A stretch of 64,000 nt of DNA from Flavobacterium sp. (GTDB lineage Bacteria; Bacteroidota; Bacteroidia; Flavobacteriales; Flavobacteriaceae): positions 310,021 to 374,020 of the forward strand of contig NZ_JAGIAV010000003.1 in the NCBI RefSeq assembly GCF_017744675.1, in the 5' to 3' direction. Under the pieces are notes generated by a model. The model did no database searches. It worked only from the letters and a program-made list of their open reading frames with translations, and had not been told where the DNA came from. Each line of letters begins with the position of its first letter. The stretch's first letter is position 1. Position numbers and translations under genes: made by a program. Below, in pieces: positions 34,701 through 41,746 of the stretch.

Positions 34701-34952
34701 GATTTTTGCTGTAATGGTAAAACCACCATCGGCATCTGTGACTGCTTTCTGATCTTTTCCTTTAAGCTGAACATTGACCCCAAAAAGAGGTTGGCCATCT
34801 GTTTCTGATGTAACAGTACCCTTAATTCTTTTTGGATCAGAATTTTGGGCTGACATCAGTGTGGCATAAAATAGCATCGCTATAATAATGCCTGTATTAA
34901 AAAGACTGTAACTGCGCTTTTTAATGCATCGCATTCCTTTTTTTTCATTCAT
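31761..34952 (-). CDS. SusC-like TonB-dependent outer-membrane transporter
   Basis: About 1063 residues. A signal peptide (cleavage near MSAQ) precedes a carboxypeptidase-like regulatory domain (about 42-115, VTSETDGQPLFGVNV), then the TonB-box region with EVVVIGYGKAKRKDLTGA, a plug (about 130-240, SPLYVIDGV and SATAIYGSQATNGVI) and a 22-strand barrel. It is the first gene of the - strand XyGUL operon. Together with SusD it imports xyloglucan oligosaccharides. The 404-bp gap upstream holds its promoter. Confidence 0.96.
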   Translation of the reverse strand: MNEKKGMRCIKKRSYSLFNTGIIIAMLFYATLMSAQNSDPKRIKGTVTSETDGQPLFGVNVQLKGKDQKAVTDADGGFTITAKIGETIVFSYLGFVKQEVKVTDAQLTIQMKEDLKALNEVVVIGYGKAKRKDLTGAISSISGDELRKTQPVTFDQALQGKVAGVVVQQTSGQPGGGVNIQIRGMSSFGSSSPLYVIDGVIIGQSFDPGNGTNPLATINPSDIESVDVLKDASATAIYGSQATNGVIVITTKRGKEGAAKITYEVSTGFQELIKQYPTMNLREYATFINQRAAVWGFDERPEFANPNYLGEGTNWQEELFRKAPTVNHVLTLSGGSEKTQYLLSGSYFNQEGIALGSEFTRASVRLNLDNKTTSWLKLGTSLQLTHIDENVNSTGSNVIQEALSQTPDIAVRNADGSFAGEESSEGWIAKRVNPYALALINKNNPKRNQFFGNLYIDIAFTKDFSFRNEISGNFLYRTEDKFSPTYKFGLAEKVTNEASYAYNQDYFTTFRSFFTYSKVFNKKYNFNALLGHEAQLTQFESVSAGRRNFISNNVTNIGSGDITTATNGGTKGDSSLESYFGRLNFIYDDRYLFTANIRADGSSKFAPDNRWVTTYSGAFAWKLNNEKFLKGSKIVNELKLRAGYGLTNNQNVRNNAYLSTLESVSTGLSGNAQMTTNIANPAVEWEKTKYGNIGLDAALFGWKLNLSVDVYNRMTDGLLMQIPLPLYSGTIVGYSPGAINAPYVNIGQVRNRGIDLHLSSRNMEHGDFTWTTDFTLSHNKNKVMKLNTDGAFLPGYYGGDVVSRTVVGGSIGSFYGYKVDGVFATAEDFKNHALPTNTDGTVLPITPNSGGVWYGDLKFKDLDGDGKITEKDQTFLGSPVPQFQFGLGNTFTYKGFDLNIFFTANQGSEVVNGMRINGDNPLTNNGYLKSLKDHAVLALIDPNGSASDVNNVYVTNPETSIVGLKNNDSNRNNRFSDRYVENGSFIRCRNMTLGYSFPSEMMKKIHISSLRLYVNVNNPFLITSYTGMDPEVGSWNPLQAGIDNGFYPQSRSFTFGLNLGLTN

Positions 34953-35356
34953 AATTTGGTTGGTTAGGTATTAGTTAATAAGCTGGTTTGTCTCTTCGAA
35001 AAAATCTTATAGACAGGGAACAAATTAACAATAAAGACTAGCCAAACTATGGTTCTATTTGTATCAGAAAAAGGGTCGAATTGTAACTATTACTGGACTT
35101 ATGATAAAAAAAAGCAACTATTTATTTCATTAAAATATTTTATATCATAATTTTTTATGATATTATCAATACCTACTACTAAATCAATACTACCTGAGAA
35201 AGCAACTCATGAAGAAGCATTCGTGGTGTTCTCGTTACAAAACTAAAGAGGGAATTTAGCAGGTACAACGTCGGAACTTTCAAAAAATACAAATTACAAG
35301 AAGCTAAACTGTCATTTCAATAATTTATTTATCTTTGTTACTAAGATACTTAGTTT
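34953..35356. promoter_or_regulatory. Divergent control region of the XyGUL operon and the MarR gene
   Basis: It contains a direct repeat ATCAATAC at 35165-35172 and 35183-35190 (18-bp period), a candidate HTCS1 site. It also has an AT-rich palindrome ATATCATAA-TTTT-TTATGATAT at 35142-35163 and the MarR promoter on the right. No clear -7/-33 pair was found for susC, which fits an activator-dependent promoter. The assignment to HTCS1 is inference. Confidence 0.45.
35330..35354 (+). promoter_or_regulatory. Promoter -7 box and MarR operator
   Basis: TATCTTTG at 35330-35337 matches the Bacteroidota -7 consensus TAnnTTTG. Directly after it, at 35340-35354, is a perfect palindrome ACTAAG-ATA-CTTAGT that ends two bases before the marR start codon. 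The position at the transcription start suggests autorepression by the encoded MarR protein. Confidence 0.65.
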
Positions 35357-35824
35357 ATGAGCAAAATTAATACTACTGATTTATTGTCTCGATTTCAGAC
35401 TGCCAGCAGAAAATATTCTGATGCCTCTACATTTATGCATGCTGCGATTGCCAGAAAAGCAGGACTTTCGGGAGCCGACCACAAATATTTAGGACTTATT
35501 CTTCCTTACAAATCTATAACTGCGGGAGAAATCTCTAAACTTACGGGTTTAAGCACAGGTGCCGTAACGGGATTAATAGACCGATTGGAAAAAATGAAAC
35601 TCTTGGAAAGGCAATTCATCAAGGAAGACCGGAGAAAAGTCATTATTGTTCCAAATGTTGAAAACAGTATGAAACTGCTTAAACCATTTTTTGATGAACT
35701 GCAGGAGAAAACTATGGCCTTGCTTGCCACTTTTTCAGAAGAACAAATCGAAACTATAGAAAGCTATTTTATTAAAGCTGCAACTATTATGGAGGAAACA
35801 AAAGATAATTTAAATAAAAAATAA
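35357..35824 (+). CDS. MarR-family transcriptional regulator
   Basis: 155 residues with the winged helix-turn-helix of MarR proteins: the recognition region is ISKLTGLSTGAVTGLIDRLE (about 55-75) and the wing is RQFIKEDRRKVIIV. Flanking helices form the dimer interface. It is followed 1 bp later by a membrane protein, so the pair is an operon and probably translationally coupled. A perfect palindrome overlaps its transcription start, indicating autoregulation. The effector is unknown. The divergent orientation to susC is probably incidental. Confidence 0.9.
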   Translation: MSKINTTDLLSRFQTASRKYSDASTFMHAAIARKAGLSGADHKYLGLILPYKSITAGEISKLTGLSTGAVTGLIDRLEKMKLLERQFIKEDRRKVIIVPNVENSMKLLKPFFDELQEKTMALLATFSEEQIETIESYFIKAATIMEETKDNLNKK

Positions 35825-35825
35825 T

Positions 35826-36329
35826 ATGGAAGGTTTAACTGCAAATTACCTGACAAGAGCTGAAATATGGCTCTGCATCACCACACTTTTCTATTTTTTA
35901 ATGAATGGTGCTCAGATTTTCGAAACCGTAGTTTTTGTGCCCAAATGGACGGAATCTCCACCTGAAAATTTCAAACTTTTATTGGATGGAAAAGGCACAA
36001 GTTTAAAAGTTTTTTGGATAGTTTTTCATTCGTTGCACGAAATCACCTTTATTCTTGCCATTATTTTCTGCTGGAAAATTGATCCTGTTAGAAATTGGCT
36101 ATTGGTATTGTTTGTTTTTCATTTTGCCGTTAGAGCATGGACACTTTCTTACTTTGCTCCTAACATTATTGATTTTCAAAAAATGGCCGCAAATGCAACT
36201 TTTACAGAAGATCTTGCACAACGCACTTCCCTTTGGCAGACGCTCAATTATTTCAGAGTCATCCTATTTGTTACAATTTCCTGCTCGCTAATTCCGTTGT
36301 GCATTAAATTATTCAGTTTAAGATCATAA
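35826..36329 (+). CDS. Four-helix integral membrane protein, function unknown
   Basis: 167 residues with four predicted membrane helices (about 10-33, 60-84, 87-108 and 140-163). A short charged loop carries VVFVPKWTESPPENF. I do not recognise a family with certainty; the layout resembles small DUF1772-like or other 4-TM proteins. It starts 1 bp after marR and is therefore very likely under MarR control, as is common for MarR-linked membrane or exporter genes. No catalytic motif is visible. Confidence 0.75.
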   Translation: MEGLTANYLTRAEIWLCITTLFYFLMNGAQIFETVVFVPKWTESPPENFKLLLDGKGTSLKVFWIVFHSLHEITFILAIIFCWKIDPVRNWLLVLFVFHFAVRAWTLSYFAPNIIDFQKMAANATFTEDLAQRTSLWQTLNYFRVILFVTISCSLIPLCIKLFSLRS

Positions 36330-36335
36330 AATACT

Positions 36336-36363
36336 AGAGGCAGCACAAATTTGTACTGCCTCT
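36336..36363. terminator. Hairpin between convergent genes
   Basis: AGAGGCAG / CTGCCTCT plus an inner ACAAA / TTTGT stem makes a near-continuous hairpin with one mismatch, 7 bp after the membrane-protein stop and before the end of the convergent lpd gene. No long T-tract is seen; it probably acts as a bidirectional terminator. Confidence 0.65.
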
Positions 36364-36422
36364 CATTTAGTTTGAATTTAATTTTAGACTAAAATGGATT
36401 ACGATTTTTCTATCCTTTTATT

Positions 36423-37826
36423 TTAAATATTAAGTGACGGCTTGCCTGAAGCAATAGTATAAGCTTCTTTAAGCACTTCTGAATACGTTGGATGCGCGTA
36501 GCAAACAGAAGCCATGTCTCCTGCTGTTACCTCGTACTCCAACCCCACAACTGCTTGTGCAATAAGATCTGCCGCTCTGGCGCCTATAATGTGCACGCCC
36601 AATAATTCGCCGTATTTTGGATCGGAAAGCACTTTAACAAAACCTTCCTGCTCCATACCTGCTCTCGCTCTAGCGTTGACCGCAAAGGGAAATTTGCCCA
36701 CTTGATAAGCAATTCCATCTTTTTTTAATTCCTCTTCAGTAGCACCTACCGAGGCAACTTCTGGCCATGTATAAACCACAGCTGGAATACGGTTGTAATG
36801 AATATGCGGTTTTTGCCCATCTATTCGCTCCACTACAAATACAGCTTCTTCCTCGGCTTTATGTGCCAGCATGGCTCCACCAATAACATCTCCAATAGCA
36901 TAAATATTGGGTACTGCTGTTTGCAGAAGTTCATTGACCTTGATAGTGCCATTAGCATTTAATGTTACATTGGTATTCTCCAGACCTAAAGCCGTTACAT
37001 TGGGTCTTCTGCCCACGGCAACCAAGACATAATCAACCGTTAGATCCTCTTGCCCTCCTTGTTTATTTTTGAAATAGACCTTCGCTTTTTCACCAAGATT
37101 CTCGGTTTTGTACACTGCTTGTCCCAGTTTAATTTCTATGCCTTCTTTAGTTAAAATTTTAGCCAAAGCACTTCCGAGTTCCAAATCCATATTCGCAATC
37201 AGGTTATCGGCATATTCTAAAATAGTCACTTTTGTGCCTATTCTATTAAAGATAGAAGCCATTTCGACACCAATCACACCGCCACCAATAATTGCTATGT
37301 GTTCAGGCTTCTCTTTCATATCCAATGCTTCCGTAGAAGTAATTACTCTTTTTTTATCAATGACAACACCAGGAATAGTCGCTGGTTTAGATCCTGTAGC
37401 AATAATATATTTCTTTGATTTTATAGAGGTTTCTGTCTGATCGGCATGTGTTACTTTAATCTGTTCATTACTAACAAAAGAAGCTACTCCTTGAAGTACG
37501 CTTATTTTATTCTTTTTCATCAGAAATTCTAGTCCTTGTGTATTCTTCTGCACCACCTCGTTTTTACGTTTGTAAAGCTGCTCAAAGTTTAACTGAATAT
37601 CCGAAAATTCAATTCCATGTGTTCTAAAACTTTTTGCTGCATCTGCATAATGATGCGTGCTGTCTAACAGCGCTTTGGTAGGAATGCATCCCACATTGGT
37701 GCAGGTGCCTCCCAAGCTGTTGTATTTTTCTATAAGTGCTGTTTTGTAACCAAGCTGGGCACTTCTAATTGCTGCTACATACCCGCCAGGACCTGATCCT
37801 ATAACGGTAATATCAAATTCTTCCAT
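36423..37826 (-). CDS. lpdA: Dihydrolipoyl dehydrogenase (E3)
   Basis: About 467 residues, the usual length. It has the FAD-binding motif VIGSGPGGYVAA, the redox-active disulfide Cys42/Cys47 in GGTCTNVGCIPTK, a central NAD-binding motif IIGGGVIGVEMAS, and a C-terminal interface with the catalytic His in AHPTYSEVLKEA. It reoxidises dihydrolipoamide in pyruvate and 2-oxo acid dehydrogenase or glycine cleavage complexes. The start at 37826 is chosen because it begins directly before the FAD domain; the ORF from 37856 adds a non-conserved leader. No partner subunits are nearby. Upstream lies a copy of the motif found before the GNAT-TetR operon, suggesting control by that TetR. Confidence 0.96.
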   Translation of the reverse strand: MEEFDITVIGSGPGGYVAAIRSAQLGYKTALIEKYNSLGGTCTNVGCIPTKALLDSTHHYADAAKSFRTHGIEFSDIQLNFEQLYKRKNEVVQKNTQGLEFLMKKNKISVLQGVASFVSNEQIKVTHADQTETSIKSKKYIIATGSKPATIPGVVIDKKRVITSTEALDMKEKPEHIAIIGGGVIGVEMASIFNRIGTKVTILEYADNLIANMDLELGSALAKILTKEGIEIKLGQAVYKTENLGEKAKVYFKNKQGGQEDLTVDYVLVAVGRRPNVTALGLENTNVTLNANGTIKVNELLQTAVPNIYAIGDVIGGAMLAHKAEEEAVFVVERIDGQKPHIHYNRIPAVVYTWPEVASVGATEEELKKDGIAYQVGKFPFAVNARARAGMEQEGFVKVLSDPKYGELLGVHIIGARAADLIAQAVVGLEYEVTAGDMASVCYAHPTYSEVLKEAYTIASGKPSLNI

Positions 37827-37861
37827 TTTATTGTTGTTTATTATTCTATAAATCAAAATAA

Positions 37862-37878
37862 ACCAATCGGTCTTTTTT
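37862..37878 (-). promoter_or_regulatory. Candidate TetR operator upstream of lpdA
   Basis: CAATCGGTCTTTTTT (37864-37878 on the + strand) recurs exactly at 38995-39009. Read on the - strand it is GACCGATTGGT, a partly palindromic ACC-N4-GGT site typical of TetR regulators. It lies about 36 bp upstream of lpdA. Confidence 0.55.
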
Positions 37879-37891
37879 ATAGCAAAAAAAA

Positions 37892-38488
37892 TTATGCTTT
37901 TAACTGCATAATCATTTTCTCTAAAAACGACATTGCTATCTTTAGCTCGGTCGTTCTATTGTTTACTTTTGCTTGCATAAATGCTCCTTCGATGATCGAA
38001 ATCATAATTACAGCCAGTTCGGCTGGGTCTGTGTCTGCTTTAATTTCCTTATTTTCAATCCCTCGTTTTACTTGATTCACAATAGCTGTTTTCCAAATAT
38101 CAAGAGCCTTCTGCGCACGCTCTTTAAGCTGAGGATGAGTGTCATCTGCTTCTGTTGCTGTATTGAGTATCGGGCAGCCGGACTGTAGAAACGGATATTT
38201 ATAATAGTTTTTATACATTTCTGGATAAACCAGCAATCCTTCAATTGAATTTTGTGTTTCTAAAATGCGTTCTTTGATGTGGTGGGTAATCTTCCCAAAA
38301 TTATGATCGAAAACTTTCAGTGCGATTTCATCCTTGTTCTCAAAATTGCCATAGATACAGCCTTTTGAAAGTCCCGTCACATTCATCAAATCATTGATAG
38401 AAGTACCTGCATAACCTTTTGTATTAAAAACGGGCGCGGTTTTTTCTATAATCAATTGTTTTGTATTTTCTGACTTGGATGTCTTCAT
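37892..38488 (-). CDS. TetR/AcrR-family transcriptional repressor
   Basis: 198 residues. The N-terminal HTH (TSINDLMNVTGLSKGCIYGNF, with Gly-Cys-Ile-Tyr before the next helix) is typical of TetR proteins. The C-terminal half is an all-helical ligand-binding domain. It lies 18 bp after the GNAT gene on the same strand, so the two form an operon. The shared motif upstream of this operon and of lpdA suggests autorepression and control of lpdA. The inducer is not readable. Confidence 0.9.
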   Translation of the reverse strand: MKTSKSENTKQLIIEKTAPVFNTKGYAGTSINDLMNVTGLSKGCIYGNFENKDEIALKVFDHNFGKITHHIKERILETQNSIEGLLVYPEMYKNYYKYPFLQSGCPILNTATEADDTHPQLKERAQKALDIWKTAIVNQVKRGIENKEIKADTDPAELAVIMISIIEGAFMQAKVNNRTTELKIAMSFLEKMIMQLKA

Positions 38489-38506
38489 TTCTGTTATTAT
38501 TTATTG

Positions 38507-38950
38507 TTATGCTGTTTTCAATTTCATTTTCAATATCGGATAGTTCTTGCCCATATCATCAAGCTCTTTTCTATCATAGGTTTCAAATCCGATTTTTTCA
38601 TAAAATTTTATAGCATTAGTATTTTGTTCGTTAACATCTACAAGATTAACATCAAAAGCGCCAAAGGCATAATCTACTAATTGTTTTCCGTATCCTTTTC
38701 CAATATAATCAGGATCTAAAAACAGCATTTCAATTTTCTGATCGCTGATTCCAATAAAGCCCACGATTTTTTGGTCAACAGAAAGAAGAAAAACGTCCAA
38801 CTGCGCAAAATCAAAATCTTGCAACATTAATTTAATCTCGACAAAATCTTCTTCAGATAAAAATAGATGTGTCGCTAAAACCGATTTTTCCCAAACAGAT
38901 AACACTTCATTTTTATAGTCGGGATTATACTTTAAGATCTCAGTATTCAT
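38507..38950 (-). CDS. GNAT-family N-acetyltransferase
   Basis: About 147 residues with a GNAT fold: the acetyl-CoA motif is DPDYIGKGYGKQLVDYA, followed by VDVNEQNTNAIKFYEKIGF and TYDRKE. The start at 38950 is chosen because the extra leader from 39022 runs through the promoter and operator. It is the first gene of the GNAT-TetR operon. The acceptor could be a small amine, a peptide or an antibiotic; nothing in the sequence decides it. Confidence 0.88.
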   Translation of the reverse strand: MNTEILKYNPDYKNEVLSVWEKSVLATHLFLSEEDFVEIKLMLQDFDFAQLDVFLLSVDQKIVGFIGISDQKIEMLFLDPDYIGKGYGKQLVDYAFGAFDVNLVDVNEQNTNAIKFYEKIGFETYDRKELDDMGKNYPILKMKLKTA

Positions 38951-38971
38951 TTTTAAGTTTATTTGCATTGG

Positions 38972-39009
38972 CAAAATTACAACAAAAAAAAGAACAATCG
39001 GTCTTTTTT
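38972..39009 (-). promoter_or_regulatory. Promoter and candidate TetR operator of the GNAT-TetR operon
   Basis: On the - strand TAATTTTG (38979 to 38972) fits the -7 box TAnnTTTG. Just upstream is GACCGATTG with an A-tract, the second copy of the 15-bp motif CAATCGGTCTTTTTT (38995-39009 on +). The operator overlaps the -33 region, which suits repression. Confidence 0.55.
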
Positions 39010-39058
39010 TATTATATATCATTCAACTTTTAGTTTTAAGCATCCTCAAAGCATAAAA

Positions 39059-39091
39059 CACATCATTTGTCGCACATAATGCATCAAATTT
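39059..39091 (+). promoter_or_regulatory. Candidate HTCS2 operator upstream of GH3
   Basis: ACATCATTTGTCGCACA and then TGCATCAAATTT at a 21-bp period align with the repeats upstream of susC2 (46121-46172), with about 30 matches over 40 positions. It lies about 140 bp before the GH3 start. The shared site suggests that HTCS2 controls both transcripts. Confidence 0.6.
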
Positions 39092-39227
39092 ACTATTCAG
39101 ATCAGGGAGCTAAAATTACATTTACAATCTTATTTTTTGCACATTTTATTCGCAGGAATTTACATTGTGCAAAAGCAGTAAACCTTTTTATAACAACCTC
39201 ACTAATAAAATTAAACCGCAAATGATC

Positions 39228-41507
39228 ATGAAAAAACAAATTAAACAATATGCATTTTTACTGCTTATTGTTTATGGAACCAGTTACGGACAAGCAAAAA
39301 AACATCTTGACGCTAACAAACCAATAGAGGAAAGAATTTCTCTTTTAATGAAAGAAATGACATTAGATGAAAAAATCGGACAAATGAATCAGTACAATGG
39401 TTCATGGGATGTAACGGGACCAAAACCGGAATCGGGTTCTAATGAAGAAAAATACAATAATATAAAGAAAGGATTGGTAGGCTCTGTTCTTACTGTTAGA
39501 GGTGTTAACCAAGTCAGAACTTTGCAAAAAATGGCTGTTGAAGAAACCCGCTTGGGAATTCCCCTTCTTTTTGGTTTTGATGTTATACACGGCTACAAAA
39601 CCTTAAGTCCTATTCCGTTGGCAGAAGCGGCAAGCTGGGATTTGGAAGCCATTAAAAATTCGGCTAGTGTAGCTGCGCTTGAAGCTTCTGCTTCGGGATT
39701 AAACTGGACTTTTGCTCCTAATGTTGACATCTCAAATGATGCAAGATGGGGACGAGTTATGGAAGGCGCTGGCGAAGATCCGTATTTAGGGAGCAAAATT
39801 GCTATAGCAAGAGTTAAAGGTTTTCAAGGTGAGCGTTTTGACAACACCAAAATCATTGCCTGTGCAAAACATTTTGCTGGTTATGGTTTTGTAGAAGCAG
39901 GAAGAGATTACAACAGCGTAGACATGAGTAATTCTAAATTGTACAATACAGTACTACCGCCTTTTAAAGCGGCAAGCGACGCAGGAATCCGTACTTTTAT
40001 GAATTCATTCAACACCTTAAATGGAATTCCAGCTACAGGAAGTGCTTTTTTACAGAGAGATATTTTAAAAGGCGCTTGGGGATTTAAAGGATTTGTGGTT
40101 TCTGACTGGGCTTCAATAGCGGAAATGATTACTCACGGCTATGCAGCAGATGGTGCCGATGCGGCCAAAAAAGCAGCTCTTGCAGGTTCTGACATGGATA
40201 TGGAATCGAATATATATCTTAAAGAACTGGCTCTGTTAGTAAAAAAAGGAACTGTAAAAGAAAGCGTAATTGATGATGCGGTTCGCAGAATTCTTCGCGT
40301 GAAATTTGAATTAGGCTTATTTGACAACCCTTATAAATATTGCGACGAAGCTCGCGAAAAATCAAATATTGGCAGCAAAGCAAACAACGCCGAGGTTCTT
40401 GAGATGGCTAAAAAATCGATTGTTTTATTGAAAAATGATAAGAATCTTTTGCCTCTGAAAAAATCAGGTGCTAAAATTGCCTTAATCGGTGCTTTGGCCA
40501 ATGATAAAAATAGTCCTCTTGGAAGCTGGAGAATCGCTGCAGATGATAATACTGCCATATCTGTTTTGGAGGGAATGCAACAATACAAAAACAATACATT
40601 AGTTTTTGAAAAAGGAACCGATGTTGCTATCAACAAACAATCCTTTTTAGACGAAGTAAAAGTCAATACCACTGATTTTTCTGGATTTGAAGCAGCGAAA
40701 AAAGTGGCAAAAGAGGCCGAAATTGTGGTAATGGTACTAGGCGAAATAGGTTTTCAAAGCGGTGAAGCGCGCAGTAGAACAGAATTAGCCCTTCCAGGTA
40801 ATCAACAGCAATTACTAGAGGAAATTTACAAAGTAAACCCAAACATTGTTTTAGTCTTAAACAACGGACGTCCGTTGTCTATACCTTGGGCGGCAGAACA
40901 TATTCCAGCTATTGTTGAAGCATGGCAGTTAGGAACACAATCTGGAAATGCCATCGCACAGGTTTTGTACGGAGACTATAATCCAAGTGGTAAGCTGCCA
41001 ATGTCATTTCCTAGAAATGTTGGCCAATGCCCTATTTATTATAATCTGTACAATACCGGAAGACCGACAGATAAAGACAATAATGTTTTTTGGTCACACT
41101 ATTCTGATGTTGAGAAAACGCCATTATACCCATTCGGTTACGGATTAAGTTATACTTCTTTTGACTATAAAAACTTGAAGATTTCAAAAGATTCTTTTCA
41201 AAAAGGAGAAAAAATCGAAGTCTCTGTTGATGTGACCAATACAGGAAGTTTTGATGGAAAAGAAATTGTCCAGCTTTATATAAATGATCCTGTTGCCAGC
41301 ATTGCAAGACCTGTAAAAGAATTAAAAGGCTTTGAGCTTATCGAATTAAAAAAGGGAGAAACCAAAACAGTTCGATTTATTCTAACAGACAAGGAACTTG
41401 GTTTTTATGACAACGACGGTAAATTTATGGTAGAACCTGGTCAATTTAATATTATGGTGGGCTGGAATTCTAATAATGGACTTAACAGTAAATTTGAGCT
41501 AAAATAA
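39228..41507 (+). CDS. bglX: GH3 beta-glucosidase, BglX-like
   Basis: About 759 residues with a signal peptide (MKKQIKQYAFLL start, cleavage near SYGQ). The GH3 barrel begins with MTLDEKIGQMNQY. The nucleophile is Asp293 in VVSDWASI, and the binding motif CAKHFAGYG is present. An alpha/beta sandwich and a C-terminal fibronectin III-like domain (KEIVQLYINDPVASIARP) complete the BglX layout. ATGs at 39165 and 39222 are also in frame. Its upstream motif matches that of susC2, so it belongs to the second locus. It should cleave cello- or xylo-oligosaccharides in the periplasm. Confidence 0.92.
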   Translation: MKKQIKQYAFLLLIVYGTSYGQAKKHLDANKPIEERISLLMKEMTLDEKIGQMNQYNGSWDVTGPKPESGSNEEKYNNIKKGLVGSVLTVRGVNQVRTLQKMAVEETRLGIPLLFGFDVIHGYKTLSPIPLAEAASWDLEAIKNSASVAALEASASGLNWTFAPNVDISNDARWGRVMEGAGEDPYLGSKIAIARVKGFQGERFDNTKIIACAKHFAGYGFVEAGRDYNSVDMSNSKLYNTVLPPFKAASDAGIRTFMNSFNTLNGIPATGSAFLQRDILKGAWGFKGFVVSDWASIAEMITHGYAADGADAAKKAALAGSDMDMESNIYLKELALLVKKGTVKESVIDDAVRRILRVKFELGLFDNPYKYCDEAREKSNIGSKANNAEVLEMAKKSIVLLKNDKNLLPLKKSGAKIALIGALANDKNSPLGSWRIAADDNTAISVLEGMQQYKNNTLVFEKGTDVAINKQSFLDEVKVNTTDFSGFEAAKKVAKEAEIVVMVLGEIGFQSGEARSRTELALPGNQQQLLEEIYKVNPNIVLVLNNGRPLSIPWAAEHIPAIVEAWQLGTQSGNAIAQVLYGDYNPSGKLPMSFPRNVGQCPIYYNLYNTGRPTDKDNNVFWSHYSDVEKTPLYPFGYGLSYTSFDYKNLKISKDSFQKGEKIEVSVDVTNTGSFDGKEIVQLYINDPVASIARPVKELKGFELIELKKGETKTVRFILTDKELGFYDNDGKFMVEPGQFNIMVGWNSNNGLNSKFELK

Positions 41508-41573
41508 AATCAGAAAAATAAAGTCCAAAAGAATAATTCTCTAAACAAGAATAGAATATCTTTTAATTTATAT

Positions 41574-41621
41574 ATCCTGAATACGATAATTCCTTAATTG
41601 GATCAAAATCGTACTCAGGAT
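41574..41621 (+). terminator. Terminator-like hairpin after GH3
   Basis: ATCCTGAATACGAT and ATCGTACTCAGGAT form 14-bp arms with one mismatch, about 67 bp after the GH3 stop. The tail ATTTTGG is only modestly T-rich, so it may be a weak terminator. Confidence 0.55.
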
Positions 41622-41746
41622 TTTGGCAATATGGTAGATTTGAATAAAAAAAAAATAAGTGTTCAAATTAGTTTTATTAATATTGTTTCCCCATATCCTA
41701 AAAAATCCACTTAAAAAAATCGGATAATGCATACTGTTACATCCAA

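Noticed and set aside
35165..35190. CRISPR-like array
   Set aside because: Only two short 8-bp repeats, with no spacers and no cas genes in the window.
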